From the NCBI RefSeq assembly GCF_007827365.1, contig NZ_VISI01000002.1:2733001-2797000 (forward strand): a stretch of DNA of 64,000 nt. Direction: 5' to 3'. The position numbers were made by a program, and so were the translations under genes. This document shows positions 9,754-17,289 of the stretch, piece after piece (within the stretch, counting starts at the first letter, position 1; every line of letters begins with the position of its first letter). Under the pieces are notes generated by a model. It saw nothing but the letters and a program-made list of their open reading frames with translations. It searched no databases and had not been told where the DNA came from. This stretch comes from Olleya sp. Hel_I_94. Lineage in GTDB: Bacteria; Bacteroidota; Bacteroidia; Flavobacteriales; Flavobacteriaceae.

Positions 9754-9761
9754 TATATTTG
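9754..9761 (+). promoter_or_regulatory. Promoter -7 element for mvaD
   Basis: TATATTTG fits the Bacteroidota -7 consensus TAnnTTTG and lies 19 bp before the mvaD ATG. No clear TTG -33 element is visible. Confidence 0.55.
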
Positions 9762-9779
9762 TATAAATTTAATTATTAG

Positions 9780-10862
9780 ATGGATTTATCACGTTTTTTA
9801 TTAAAAAACTATCAAAATAAGCTAAATAACGGAAGTGTAACTTGGTCTTCTCCAAGTAATATTGCGCTAGTTAAATATTGGGGAAAAAAAGAACATCAAA
9901 TTCCAGAAAACCCATCAATCAGTTTTACTTTAGATTCTTGTAAAACAATTACTGAGTTGCATTATATTAAAAAGCAAAAAGGTAATAATAGTTTTGACTT
10001 CAAGGTTTTTTTAGATGAAGAATTAAAGCCTGACTTTCATCCTAAAATCGAAACGTTTTTTAAGCGTATTGAAAGTTATGTGCCTTTTTTAAAAGAATTT
10101 GAGTTTACTATTAAAACTAAAAACACGTTTCCTCATAGTTCTGGTATTGCATCTTCCGCATCAGGTATGAGCGCTTTAGCTTTGTGTATAATGAGCATAG
10201 AAAAACAATTAAATCCAGAATTATCTCAAGCGCATTTTATCCAAAAAGCATCCTTTTTAGCAAGATTAGGATCAGGTAGTGCTTGTAGGAGTGTGGAAGG
10301 TGATTTAGTAGTTTGGGGTAAACACCCAAAAATTGAAGATAGTAGCGATTTGTTTGGTGTAAAATATCCGTATAAAGTTCACGATATTTTTAAAAACTAT
10401 AACGATACTATATTATTGGTTGATAAAGGAGAAAAACAGGTAAGTAGCACAGTTGGTCATAATTTAATGCATGGACACCCATTTGCTAGCCAACGTTTTG
10501 ATCAAGCAGTAGACAACATAACCGCAATCAAATCAATTTTAGAAACAGGAGACTTAAATCAGTTTATTGCTTTAGTCGAAAGTGAAGCCTTGACGCTACA
10601 CGCTATGATGATGACAAGTATGCCTTATTTTATTTTAATGAAACCTAATACGCTAGAAATTATTAATAAAATCTGGCAATTTAGGAAGGATACAGGATTA
10701 CCTGTTTGCTTTACTTTAGATGCAGGTGCTAATGTACATGTCTTATATCCAGATAAATATAAAGATAAAATTTATGAATTCATTAAGGAACAGTTAGTTG
10801 CATATTGTCAAAACGGTCACTATATTTGTGATAAAATTGGTTTTGGCGCAAAACAGTTGTAA
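9780..10862 (+). CDS. mvaD: Diphosphomevalonate decarboxylase
   Basis: A 360-residue GHMP-superfamily enzyme catalysing the ATP-dependent decarboxylation of mevalonate diphosphate to isopentenyl diphosphate, the last step of the mevalonate pathway. Diagnostic motifs are present: SPSNIALVKYWGKK at 24-37, the phosphate-binding loop PHSSGIASSASG at 118-129, and FTLDAGANVHVLYP near the C-terminus with the conserved Asp. It is cytoplasmic. It begins an apparent operon with mevalonate kinase (27 bp gap), a 41-residue membrane protein and a UbiA prenyltransferase, and may be controlled by the divergent TetR gene. Confidence 0.93.
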   Translation: MDLSRFLLKNYQNKLNNGSVTWSSPSNIALVKYWGKKEHQIPENPSISFTLDSCKTITELHYIKKQKGNNSFDFKVFLDEELKPDFHPKIETFFKRIESYVPFLKEFEFTIKTKNTFPHSSGIASSASGMSALALCIMSIEKQLNPELSQAHFIQKASFLARLGSGSACRSVEGDLVVWGKHPKIEDSSDLFGVKYPYKVHDIFKNYNDTILLVDKGEKQVSSTVGHNLMHGHPFASQRFDQAVDNITAIKSILETGDLNQFIALVESEALTLHAMMMTSMPYFILMKPNTLEIINKIWQFRKDTGLPVCFTLDAGANVHVLYPDKYKDKIYEFIKEQLVAYCQNGHYICDKIGFGAKQL

Positions 10863-10889
10863 CTTTATAAAACCAATGCTTAATTGCTT

Positions 10890-11819
10890 ATGAAAGGCCC
10901 TTTATTTTATTCAAAAATTTTATTATTCGGAGAGTACGGTATTATTAAAGACTCTAAAGGTCTGTCAATACCTTATAATTTTTATAATGGTGCGCTAAAA
11001 ATGGAGGACAATCCATCGGAAGTAGCGCAACAATCAAATCAAAGTTTACAACGCTTTGCTGACTATTTGTCTAAAATAGACCATTCATTAGTCGTTTTTG
11101 ATATACAGTCATTAAATAAAGACGTTAAAGCAGGTATGTACTTTGACTCTTCAATTCCGCAAGGATATGGAGTTGGTAGTAGTGGTGCGTTAGTTGCAGC
11201 AATATATGACAAGTATGCACAAGATAAAATTACTGTCTTAGAAAATTTGACACGTGAAAAGTTGTTAACGCTTAAAGCTATTTTTTCTGAAATGGAATCT
11301 TTTTTTCATGGAAAATCTTCGGGATTAGATCCGCTTAATAGTTATTTAAGCTTACCAATTTTAATAAATTCTAAAGAAAATATTGAAGCTACAGGTATAC
11401 CAACACAAAGTAGTGATGGTCAAGGTGCTGTGTTTTTGTTAGACTCTGGTATTATTGGAGAAACTGCTCCAATGGTAAGTATCTTTATGGAAAACATGAA
11501 GAAAGAAGGGTTTAGAACAATGCTTAAAAATCAATTTATAAAGCACACAGATGCGTGTGTAGATGACTTTTTAAAAGGAGATATAAAATCGCTGTTTAAA
11601 AATACCAAGCAGTTATCTAAAGTTGTGCTAAATAACTTTAAACCAATGATTCCGGCTCAATTCCATGAGTTATGGAAAAACGGAATAGAGACTAACGACT
11701 ATTACTTAAAACTTTGTGGTTCAGGTGGTGGAGGTTATATCTTAGGTTTTACACCTGATATTAAAAAAGCACAATTAGCCTTAAAAGACTATAAATTAGA
11801 AGTGGTTTATAATTTTTAA
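10890..11819 (+). CDS. Mevalonate kinase (GHMP family)
   Basis: A 309-residue GHMP kinase. Visible motifs are the N-terminal ILLFGEYGII, the ATP-binding loop PQGYGVGSSGALVAAI, the catalytic-Asp segment FFHGKSSGLDPLNSYL and the C-terminal glycine loop LCGSGGGGYILGF. Together with mvaD next door, this supports mevalonate kinase. I start it at the ATG at 10890; an in-frame TTG at 10884 would add two residues. Phosphomevalonate kinase and the upstream pathway enzymes are not in this window. Confidence 0.87.
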   Translation: MKGPLFYSKILLFGEYGIIKDSKGLSIPYNFYNGALKMEDNPSEVAQQSNQSLQRFADYLSKIDHSLVVFDIQSLNKDVKAGMYFDSSIPQGYGVGSSGALVAAIYDKYAQDKITVLENLTREKLLTLKAIFSEMESFFHGKSSGLDPLNSYLSLPILINSKENIEATGIPTQSSDGQGAVFLLDSGIIGETAPMVSIFMENMKKEGFRTMLKNQFIKHTDACVDDFLKGDIKSLFKNTKQLSKVVLNNFKPMIPAQFHELWKNGIETNDYYLKLCGSGGGGYILGFTPDIKKAQLALKDYKLEVVYNF

Positions 11820-11835
11820 TTCACACCATTATTTT

Positions 11836-11961
11836 TTGAAAACAGAACTAAATCATTTTTCAATAGGCTTATTCGTTTGGCAGTTATTCATGATTTTGCT
11901 GTTATTAGCATTCATCGTTTTGGTTTATAAAATTTATAAAAAAATTACATCTAATAAATAG
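11836..11961 (+). CDS. 41-residue single-pass membrane protein (TTG start)
   Basis: A short open frame of 41 codons fills most of the gap between mevalonate kinase (16 bp upstream) and the UbiA gene (3 bp downstream). It starts at TTG and reads MKTELNHFSI, then a hydrophobic span of about 20 residues (GLFVWQLFMILLLLAFIVLV), then a basic tail YKIYKKITSNK. The topology is therefore one transmembrane helix with a positively charged cytoplasmic end. The tight spacing on both sides argues for a real gene. I recognise no family, and the role is unknown. Confidence 0.6.
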   Translation: MKTELNHFSIGLFVWQLFMILLLLAFIVLVYKIYKKITSNK

Positions 11962-11964
11962 TTA

Positions 11965-12870
11965 ATGCTCACTAGAAAGCAAAAACATATACTTATTAAG
12001 TTTTTTAGTATGTTTTCTGTAATTAGAGGCTATAATATACTAGTTGTAGTCCTTGCACAATATTTAGCGTCAATTTACATTTTTGCTTCGGACAAACCAC
12101 TAAAAAAGGTGTTGTTTGATGTTAATCTGCTAATGCTAGTCTTAGCAACAGCAGCTGTAATTGCAGGAGGATATATAATTAATAATTTTTACGATTCTGA
12201 AAAAGATTTAATCAACAGGCCTAACAAAACAATGTTAGATAAGTTAGTAAGTCAAAATACTAAGTTGTCTTTTTATTTTGTCCTTAATTTTTCAGCAGTA
12301 GTAATGGCTAGTTACGTGTCTTTTAAGCCAGTATTATTCTTTTCGTTTTATATTTTTTCAATTTGGTTTTATTCACATAAACTAAAAAAAATGCCTATTG
12401 TAGGTAATGTAGTGTCGTCAATATTGACATTAACACCATTTTTTGTAATTTTTGTCTACTATCATAATTTTAAGTCAGTAGTATTTGTTCATGCTACGTT
12501 TCTATTTTTAATAATTGCTATAAGAGAATTAACTAAGGATTTGGAGAATATAAAAGGAGACTTAACACTAAACTATAGGACTATCCCTATTGTATATGGT
12601 GAGCGCACATCCAAAAAAATGATTAGTGTTTTGGTTATAGCGACGTTGTTTCCGGTTTATTTTTTAATAGCAAAATTTGATATTGGATATATGTATCTGT
12701 ATTTTTATGTGTGCGAGGCTCTGTTGGTTGTCTATTTATTTTTATTATGGCGATCAGTGACTAAAACACACTATTTGTGGTTGCATAATATCTTAAAAAT
12801 AATAATCGTAGCAGGAGTGTTTAGTATACTGCTAATCAATATTGATTTAGTTTTAAATCGAATTCTTTAG
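11965..12870 (+). CDS. UbiA-superfamily prenyltransferase (DGGGP-synthase-like)
   Basis: A 301-residue integral membrane protein with about eight hydrophobic helices. Both Asp-rich UbiA motifs are present: NNFYDSEKDLINRP (first motif, N-xxx-D-xxx-D) and RELTKDLENIKGDLTLNYRT (second). The INRP and KD-E-GD details resemble archaeal-type digeranylgeranylglyceryl phosphate synthases more than 4-hydroxybenzoate or protoheme prenyltransferases. It would transfer a prenyl diphosphate to an acceptor in the membrane; the acceptor is unknown. Its position directly behind mvaD and mevalonate kinase fits a use for the isoprenoid made there. Confidence 0.85.
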   Translation: MLTRKQKHILIKFFSMFSVIRGYNILVVVLAQYLASIYIFASDKPLKKVLFDVNLLMLVLATAAVIAGGYIINNFYDSEKDLINRPNKTMLDKLVSQNTKLSFYFVLNFSAVVMASYVSFKPVLFFSFYIFSIWFYSHKLKKMPIVGNVVSSILTLTPFFVIFVYYHNFKSVVFVHATFLFLIIAIRELTKDLENIKGDLTLNYRTIPIVYGERTSKKMISVLVIATLFPVYFLIAKFDIGYMYLYFYVCEALLVVYLFLLWRSVTKTHYLWLHNILKIIIVAGVFSILLINIDLVLNRIL

Positions 12871-12924
12871 TGGTTAAATCATTAACATTCATACGATAAT
12901 TAACAACAGATGAAAAATTCGTTG

Positions 12925-12932
12925 TAGATTTG
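12925..12932 (+). promoter_or_regulatory. Promoter -7 element for the RluB-like gene
   Basis: TAGATTTG matches TAnnTTTG and lies 15 bp before the ATG at 12947, implying a very short leader. Confidence 0.55.
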
Positions 12933-12946
12933 CAAAAAATTATATT

Positions 12947-13795
12947 ATGAGTAGACATAAAGGTGGTAATGATAAAGGAAAGTCTTCAGGACGAGGAAGT
13001 GATAATGCTAAAAGCAAAACTTTTGCTAGAGGCAATGCACCTATAAAAAAGAAAGTTGCTCCAAAAGCAAAGCCTACAAGCGCTACTAACTCTGATTTAA
13101 TCAGATTAAATAAATACGTAGCTAATTCTGGGATGTGTTCTCGAAGAGAAGCTGATCAACATATTGCAATGGGTTTAGTTACCGTAAATGGTAAAGTTGT
13201 GGTAGAGATGGGTTATAAAGTTAAGCTAGAGGATGAAGTAAGATACGATGGAGCTAGAATTAATCCAGAAAAGAAGGCTTACGTTTTATTAAACAAGCCA
13301 AAAGGGTTTGCTACAACTACAAGTGAACAAAAAGGTAGAACCGTTATGGACCTAGTAGCTAATGCTTCAAGTTCTAGAATTAAGCCAATAGGACGTTTAG
13401 GACGTAACTCTACAGGTTTATTACTTTTTACTAACGACGAAAAGATTGTAGCACGTTTTACTAATTCTAATAAAGGTGTTGAAAGATTATTTCATTTAGA
13501 GTTGGATAAAAACTTAAAAATGGAAGATCTTAAAAAAATCAGAGAAGGTTTTAAGGTTGAAGGTAAACAAGTTGGTGTTGAAGAAATTGACTATGTAAAT
13601 AATACAAAGAATGAAGTTGGTGTAAAAATTAAAAACACAGGAAACACTATTTTGCATACAATATTTGAGCATTTAAAATATGAATTAGTTAGAATTGATT
13701 GTGTTCAAATAGCGCATTTAACTAAAAAAGATATACCACGAGGTAATTGGAAAATATTATCAGAACAAGAGGTTAACACATTAAAAATGATGTAG
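12947..13795 (+). CDS. RluB/RsuA-family protein lacking the catalytic Asp (degenerate pseudouridine synthase)
   Basis: A 282-residue protein with a basic, Gly/Ser/Lys-rich tail (1-48), an S4 RNA-binding domain (about 52-100, IRLNKYVANSGMCSRREAD) and an RluB/RsuA-type pseudouridine synthase fold (VLLNKPKG, FTND, KKDIPRGNWK). The catalytic motif, normally GRLD followed by T-GLL, reads GRLGRNSTGLL: Gly152 replaces the nucleophilic Asp (codon GGA). The usual R-N-R-I-V-R-R-I segment is also changed, to NTILHTIF (233-240). It probably still binds RNA but should not make pseudouridine by the known mechanism. It is followed by a terminator. Automatic annotation would call it RluB. Confidence 0.85.
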   Translation: MSRHKGGNDKGKSSGRGSDNAKSKTFARGNAPIKKKVAPKAKPTSATNSDLIRLNKYVANSGMCSRREADQHIAMGLVTVNGKVVVEMGYKVKLEDEVRYDGARINPEKKAYVLLNKPKGFATTTSEQKGRTVMDLVANASSSRIKPIGRLGRNSTGLLLFTNDEKIVARFTNSNKGVERLFHLELDKNLKMEDLKKIREGFKVEGKQVGVEEIDYVNNTKNEVGVKIKNTGNTILHTIFEHLKYELVRIDCVQIAHLTKKDIPRGNWKILSEQEVNTLKMM

Positions 13796-13814
13796 TTTAT
13801 ATCTCTAACAAAAC

Positions 13815-13846
13815 AAAAAAACTCGCTTTAATAGCGAGTTTTTTTG
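13815..13846. terminator. Bidirectional Rho-independent terminator
   Basis: AACTCGCT and AGCGAGTT form a stem with a short loop, with A-runs on one side and T-runs on the other. It serves the RluB-like gene (+) and engB (-). Confidence 0.85.
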
Positions 13847-13885
13847 TTTGTTATAATTTTAAGTTGGTAACGTTTTTGGCGGATA

Positions 13886-14491
13886 CTATTCAATTATGAT
13901 GTTTTCATTTAATCCATCAATGTAGTTTAGTACGTCATCTTTACCAATGTCTTTGCTAGAAGATGTTATAAAGTAATTTGGCATTTCTTCCCATGTTTCT
14001 AACAGTATTGTTTTATAGTCTTCAACGTGATTTTCAATAGCTTTAGGTTTTAACTTATCTGCTTTTGTAAATATGATAGAAAAAGGTATTCCGCTTTCTC
14101 CTAAATATTGCATAAATTCTTGATCTATAGGTTGTGGTTTATGTCTAATATCCACAAGTACAAATGCAGTTACTAATTGCTCTCGGTTTTCAAAATAATG
14201 TGTTATAAATTTTTGAAACACCTTCTTTGTGCTCTTGGATACTTTAGCATAACCATAACCTGGTAAATCAACTAAAAACCAATCTTTATTTATTATAAAA
14301 TGGTTGATTAGTTGGGTTTTTCCTGGTCTTCTAGATGTTTTAGCTAGACTTTTTCTGCTTGTAAGCATATTGATTAAGGACGACTTTCCAACGTTACTTC
14401 TACCAATAAAAGCATATTCTGGTATGCGATCTTTAGGACACTTTGAAGCATCAGAATTACTGGTTACAAACTCGGCAGATTTAATATGCAT
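13886..14491 (-). CDS. engB: Ribosome biogenesis GTPase EngB (YihA/YsxC)
   Basis: A 201-residue small GTPase needed for assembly of the large ribosomal subunit. G-motifs are clear: G1 GRSNVGKSSLIN, G2 region with Thr (SRRPGKTQLIN), G3 DLPGYGYAKVS and G4 TKAD. The length is standard for the family. It shares a strand with the alpha/beta hydrolase upstream (72 bp gap) and is convergent with the RluB-like gene across a bidirectional terminator. Confidence 0.95.
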   Translation of the reverse strand: MHIKSAEFVTSNSDASKCPKDRIPEYAFIGRSNVGKSSLINMLTSRKSLAKTSRRPGKTQLINHFIINKDWFLVDLPGYGYAKVSKSTKKVFQKFITHYFENREQLVTAFVLVDIRHKPQPIDQEFMQYLGESGIPFSIIFTKADKLKPKAIENHVEDYKTILLETWEEMPNYFITSSSKDIGKDDVLNYIDGLNENIIIE

Positions 14492-14563
14492 GTATTACTA
14501 GTGTTTTGATTTCGGTTAAACCAAAAATCTTATATTAAGTTATATTGTAAGACTGGTAAGATA

Positions 14564-15328
14564 TTAAATATCACGTTTTTTAAACCAATCAAATAATATT
14601 TGATTAAAAGTTTCAGGATGCTCCATCATCGCAGCATGACCACATTTTTCGATCCAAAATAAATCAGAGTCAGGAAGTAATAAATTAAATTCTTCTGCAA
14701 CTTCTGGTGGTGTTACACCATCATTTCTACCCCAAATTATACAAGTCGGAACAGTCATTTTAGGTAAGTCTTTAGCCATATTATGTCTAATAGCACTTTT
14801 TGCAATAGCTAAAGTTTTAATAAGTTTATTTCGGTCGTTAACGGTTTCATAAACTTCGTCCACTATTTCTTTTGTGGCTACTGCAGGATCGTAAAATACC
14901 TCTTGCGCTTTCTTTTTAATTACCTCGTAATCACTTCGTTTAGTGTATCCTCCACCCATTGCGCTTTCGTATAATCCAGAGCTACCAGTTATTACTAAAG
15001 CTTTTACTTTGTCAGGATGCATTTTTGTGTGATATAAGCCAATGTGTCCTCCTAATGAGTTGCCTAGCAAAATGACGTTATCAAGTTCTTTAAAAGCAAT
15101 AAAATCGTATAGGTATTTAGCAAATGCTTTGACATTTGTTTTAAGTAAGGACATGCTATAAATAGGCAGTTCTGGGATAATTACTTTGTATCCATTTGTG
15201 CTAAAAAAAGTGGTCACAGCATCAAAATTACTTAAACCTCCCATTAGTCCGTGAAGTACAATTATTGGTTGTCCTTCACCAACTTCAATATAGTTGAATT
15301 TTCCTTCTTTTTTAAGTATACGCGTCAT
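14564..15328 (-). CDS. Alpha/beta hydrolase
   Basis: A 254-residue alpha/beta-hydrolase fold enzyme. The oxyanion-hole motif HGLMGGLSNF, nucleophile elbow GNSLGG, acid residue in WGRNDGVTPP and the catalytic His in CGHAAMMEHPE are all present. There is no signal peptide. Candidate activities are esterase or C-C hydrolase; the substrate cannot be read from sequence. A TATATTTG promoter element sits about 27 bp upstream. It probably leads an operon with engB. Confidence 0.88.
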   Translation of the reverse strand: MTRILKKEGKFNYIEVGEGQPIIVLHGLMGGLSNFDAVTTFFSTNGYKVIIPELPIYSMSLLKTNVKAFAKYLYDFIAFKELDNVILLGNSLGGHIGLYHTKMHPDKVKALVITGSSGLYESAMGGGYTKRSDYEVIKKKAQEVFYDPAVATKEIVDEVYETVNDRNKLIKTLAIAKSAIRHNMAKDLPKMTVPTCIIWGRNDGVTPPEVAEEFNLLLPDSDLFWIEKCGHAAMMEHPETFNQILFDWFKKRDI

Positions 15329-15354
15329 TAATGGCTAGTAGTTTACATCAAAAG

Positions 15355-15362
15355 CAAATATA
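15355..15362 (-). promoter_or_regulatory. Promoter -7 element for the alpha/beta hydrolase
   Basis: On the minus strand the sequence reads TATATTTG, matching TAnnTTTG, 26 bp before the ATG. Confidence 0.5.
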
Positions 15363-15531
15363 ACTAATTCATTTAAAAAACAGACATTTTAATCATTTAG
15401 TTAAGTGTCTGTCGTGTTAATAAAAAGCAAAATTTCCCACCTAAGATTTCGGCTTGGTTTGTTGACTTTGTTTAAGCTTGGACTTGATTTGTCTCCTAAA
15501 AGGTGTTAAAATTGGAATACTTATCAACAAA

Positions 15532-15561
15532 GTGGTAAAATGTGGTAAAATGTGGTAAAAT
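15532..15561 (+). promoter_or_regulatory. MraZ operator: three tandem 10-bp boxes
   Basis: GTGGTAAAAT occurs three times in perfect head-to-tail register (15532-15541, 15542-15551, 15552-15561). MraZ proteins studied in other bacteria bind direct repeats of a TGGG-type box with 10-bp periodicity, one face per helical turn. The array lies immediately upstream of the mraZ -7 element and occupies the -33 region, so binding would block RNA polymerase and give autorepression of the dcw cluster. Confidence 0.8.
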
Positions 15562-15567
15562 TTTCAA

Positions 15568-15575
15568 TATATTTG
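15568..15575 (+). promoter_or_regulatory. Promoter -7 element for mraZ / dcw cluster
   Basis: TATATTTG matches TAnnTTTG and lies 32 bp before the mraZ GTG, just 6 bp after the last MraZ box. No TTG -33 element is seen, since that region is occupied by the repeats. Confidence 0.65.
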
Positions 15576-15607
15576 ATTTTTACAAATTCTGACAATTAAA
15601 AACGGTT

Positions 15608-16078
15608 GTGAACTCATTAATAGGAACATACGAATGTAAAGTAGACGCAAAAGGACGGCTTATGCTACCTGCTGCGCTGAAAAAACAGTTGGCTCCTGAG
15701 TTGCAAAATGGCTTTGTTTTAAAACGTGCAGTATTTCAGGAATGTTTGGAGTTGTATCCAATGCAAGAATGGAATGCTTTAATGCAAAAAGTGAACAAAC
15801 TTAATCGTTTTAAAAAGAAAAACAATGACTTTATCCGCAGGTTTACTGCTGGAGTAAAAATTGTTGAAGTCGATGCTAACGGTCGTTTGCTAATACCAAA
15901 AGATTTAGTTGAGTTTGCATCTATTGCTAAAGATATCGTGATGTCTTCAGCGGTTAATATTGTAGAAATTTGGGATAAAACGAAGTATGAAAAAGCTATT
16001 GATGATGCAGCAGATGATTTTGCTGATTTAGCTGAAGAGGTAATGGGTCAAGATGAAGAGTATGACAGCATATCATAA
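15608..16078 (+). CDS. mraZ: Transcriptional regulator MraZ
   Basis: A 156-residue DNA-binding protein with two SpoVT-AbrB-like domains, each carrying the family core DAKGRLMLPAAL (about 16-27) and DANGRLLIPKDL (about 94-105). It forms ring oligomers in studied species and represses its own promoter and the dcw genes. The start is GTG at 15608; no better ATG exists nearby. Three 10-bp boxes and a -7 element directly upstream support autoregulation. Its 3' end overlaps rsmH by 17-26 bp depending on the rsmH start. Confidence 0.95.
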   Translation: MNSLIGTYECKVDAKGRLMLPAALKKQLAPELQNGFVLKRAVFQECLELYPMQEWNALMQKVNKLNRFKKKNNDFIRRFTAGVKIVEVDANGRLLIPKDLVEFASIAKDIVMSSAVNIVEIWDKTKYEKAIDDAADDFADLAEEVMGQDEEYDSIS

Positions 16079-16961
16079 TCCAGTATTATTAAACGAAACA
16101 GTAAATGGTTTGGCTATTAAGCCAGACGGAATTTACGTGGATGTTACTTTTGGAGGTGGTGGACACAGTAAAGAGATTTTAAGTCGCTTGGGTGAAAACG
16201 GAAAGCTATATGCTTTTGATCAAGATGTTGATGCATTGGAAAATGCAATCGATGATCCACGATTTACTCTAATACATGAAAACTTTAGATATATCAAACG
16301 TTTTTTGCGTTTTCATGGTGTAAAGCAAGTGGATGGTATTTTGGCTGATTTTGGCGTGTCATCACATCAATTTGATGTTGCTTCTAGAGGGTTTTCGACG
16401 CGTTTTGAAGCAGATTTGGATATGAGGATGAATCAAAATGATACTTTGTCTGCGTTTCATGTTATTAATGAGTATGATGAGGAGCAGTTAAAACAAGTGC
16501 TGTTGCAATATGGAGAGCTTCGTGCTGCACCAGCAATGGCAGGTTTAATTGTAGAGCATCGTAAAAACGAAATAATTAAAACTAGTGATCAGCTTAAAAA
16601 GGTGCTACAAAGATTTTTGTCGCCTAAGCATGAAAACAAAATATTAGCTCAGATTTATCAAGCAATCAGGATTGAAGTAAATCAAGAGATAGAGGCTTTA
16701 AAAGAATTTTTACAACAAACACCTGAGGTTTTAAAGCCAGAGGGTCGTTTAAGTTTGATTTCTTATCACTCCTTAGAAGATAGATTGGTAAAACGATTTA
16801 TTAGAAATGGATTATTTGAAGGAGAGCCAGAGCGTGATGTTTTTGGTCGTTTTGAAGTGCCATTAAAAAAAGTTGGAGGATTAATAATCCCATCTAAAGA
16901 AGAAATTAAAATTAATAACAGAGCGCGAAGTGCAAAGTTGCGTATTGCTGAAAAGATATAA
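16062..16961 (+). CDS. rsmH: 16S rRNA (cytosine-1402-N4)-methyltransferase RsmH
   Basis: A 299-residue SAM-dependent methyltransferase acting on C1402 of 16S rRNA. Motifs: YHNPVLLNETVNGL at the start, the SAM loop DVTFGGGGHSKEIL, ADFGVSSHQFD, RGFSTRFEADLDMRMN and the C-terminal SYHSLEDRLVKRF and NNRARSAKLR. Two in-frame ATGs exist (16053 and 16062); the second gives the usual short N-terminus. The gene begins inside mraZ, so the two are translationally linked, and ftsL starts 2 bp after the stop. Confidence 0.95.
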   Translation: MTAYHNPVLLNETVNGLAIKPDGIYVDVTFGGGGHSKEILSRLGENGKLYAFDQDVDALENAIDDPRFTLIHENFRYIKRFLRFHGVKQVDGILADFGVSSHQFDVASRGFSTRFEADLDMRMNQNDTLSAFHVINEYDEEQLKQVLLQYGELRAAPAMAGLIVEHRKNEIIKTSDQLKKVLQRFLSPKHENKILAQIYQAIRIEVNQEIEALKEFLQQTPEVLKPEGRLSLISYHSLEDRLVKRFIRNGLFEGEPERDVFGRFEVPLKKVGGLIIPSKEEIKINNRARSAKLRIAEKI

Positions 16962-16963
16962 CA

Positions 16964-17281
16964 TTGAAAAAAAGTATCTATAGCATATTAAGAGGGACTT
17001 TTTTAGTCAGCGAAGATTCATTTAAAAACTGGAAGCTTATCATATTTCTTTCGGTTTTAGCTATTGTAATGATAGCAAGTTCGCATAGTCTAGATAAAAA
17101 AGTACATCAAATTGCAAAGCTTAACAATCAAGTTAAAGAGTTGCGATCCGAGTTGTATGATGGAAGAACCAAACTTATGCAGTTAAAAATGGAATCTTCT
17201 GTTGTAAAAAAAATGAAAGAAAAAGGTTTGGCGCCTTCTGTTATTCCGCCAAAAAAAATAATTGTTAAACCGCAAACTTAG
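16964..17281 (+). CDS. ftsL: FtsL-like cell division protein
   Basis: A 105-residue bitopic protein: a short basic N-terminus, one transmembrane segment (about 24-42, WKLIIFLSVLAIVMIASS), then a heptad-like coiled-coil stretch (VHQIAKLNNQVKELRSELYD). Size, topology and position between rsmH and ftsI identify it as the FtsL equivalent that links FtsQ and the septal synthase. The start codon is TTG, 2 bp after rsmH. Sequence similarity in this family is always weak, so the call rests on architecture and context. Confidence 0.85.
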   Translation: MKKSIYSILRGTFLVSEDSFKNWKLIIFLSVLAIVMIASSHSLDKKVHQIAKLNNQVKELRSELYDGRTKLMQLKMESSVVKKMKEKGLAPSVIPPKKIIVKPQT

Positions 17282-17289
17282 TTCCACTC

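Noticed and set aside
15363..15531. Region between the alpha/beta hydrolase promoter and the MraZ boxes, checked for a small gene
   Set aside because: No frame longer than a few codons with a start codon on either strand; treated as intergenic.
15532..15561. Three short identical direct repeats, considered as a CRISPR or satellite fragment
   Set aside because: The unit is 10 bp with no spacers and lies exactly at the mraZ promoter, so an operator explains it.
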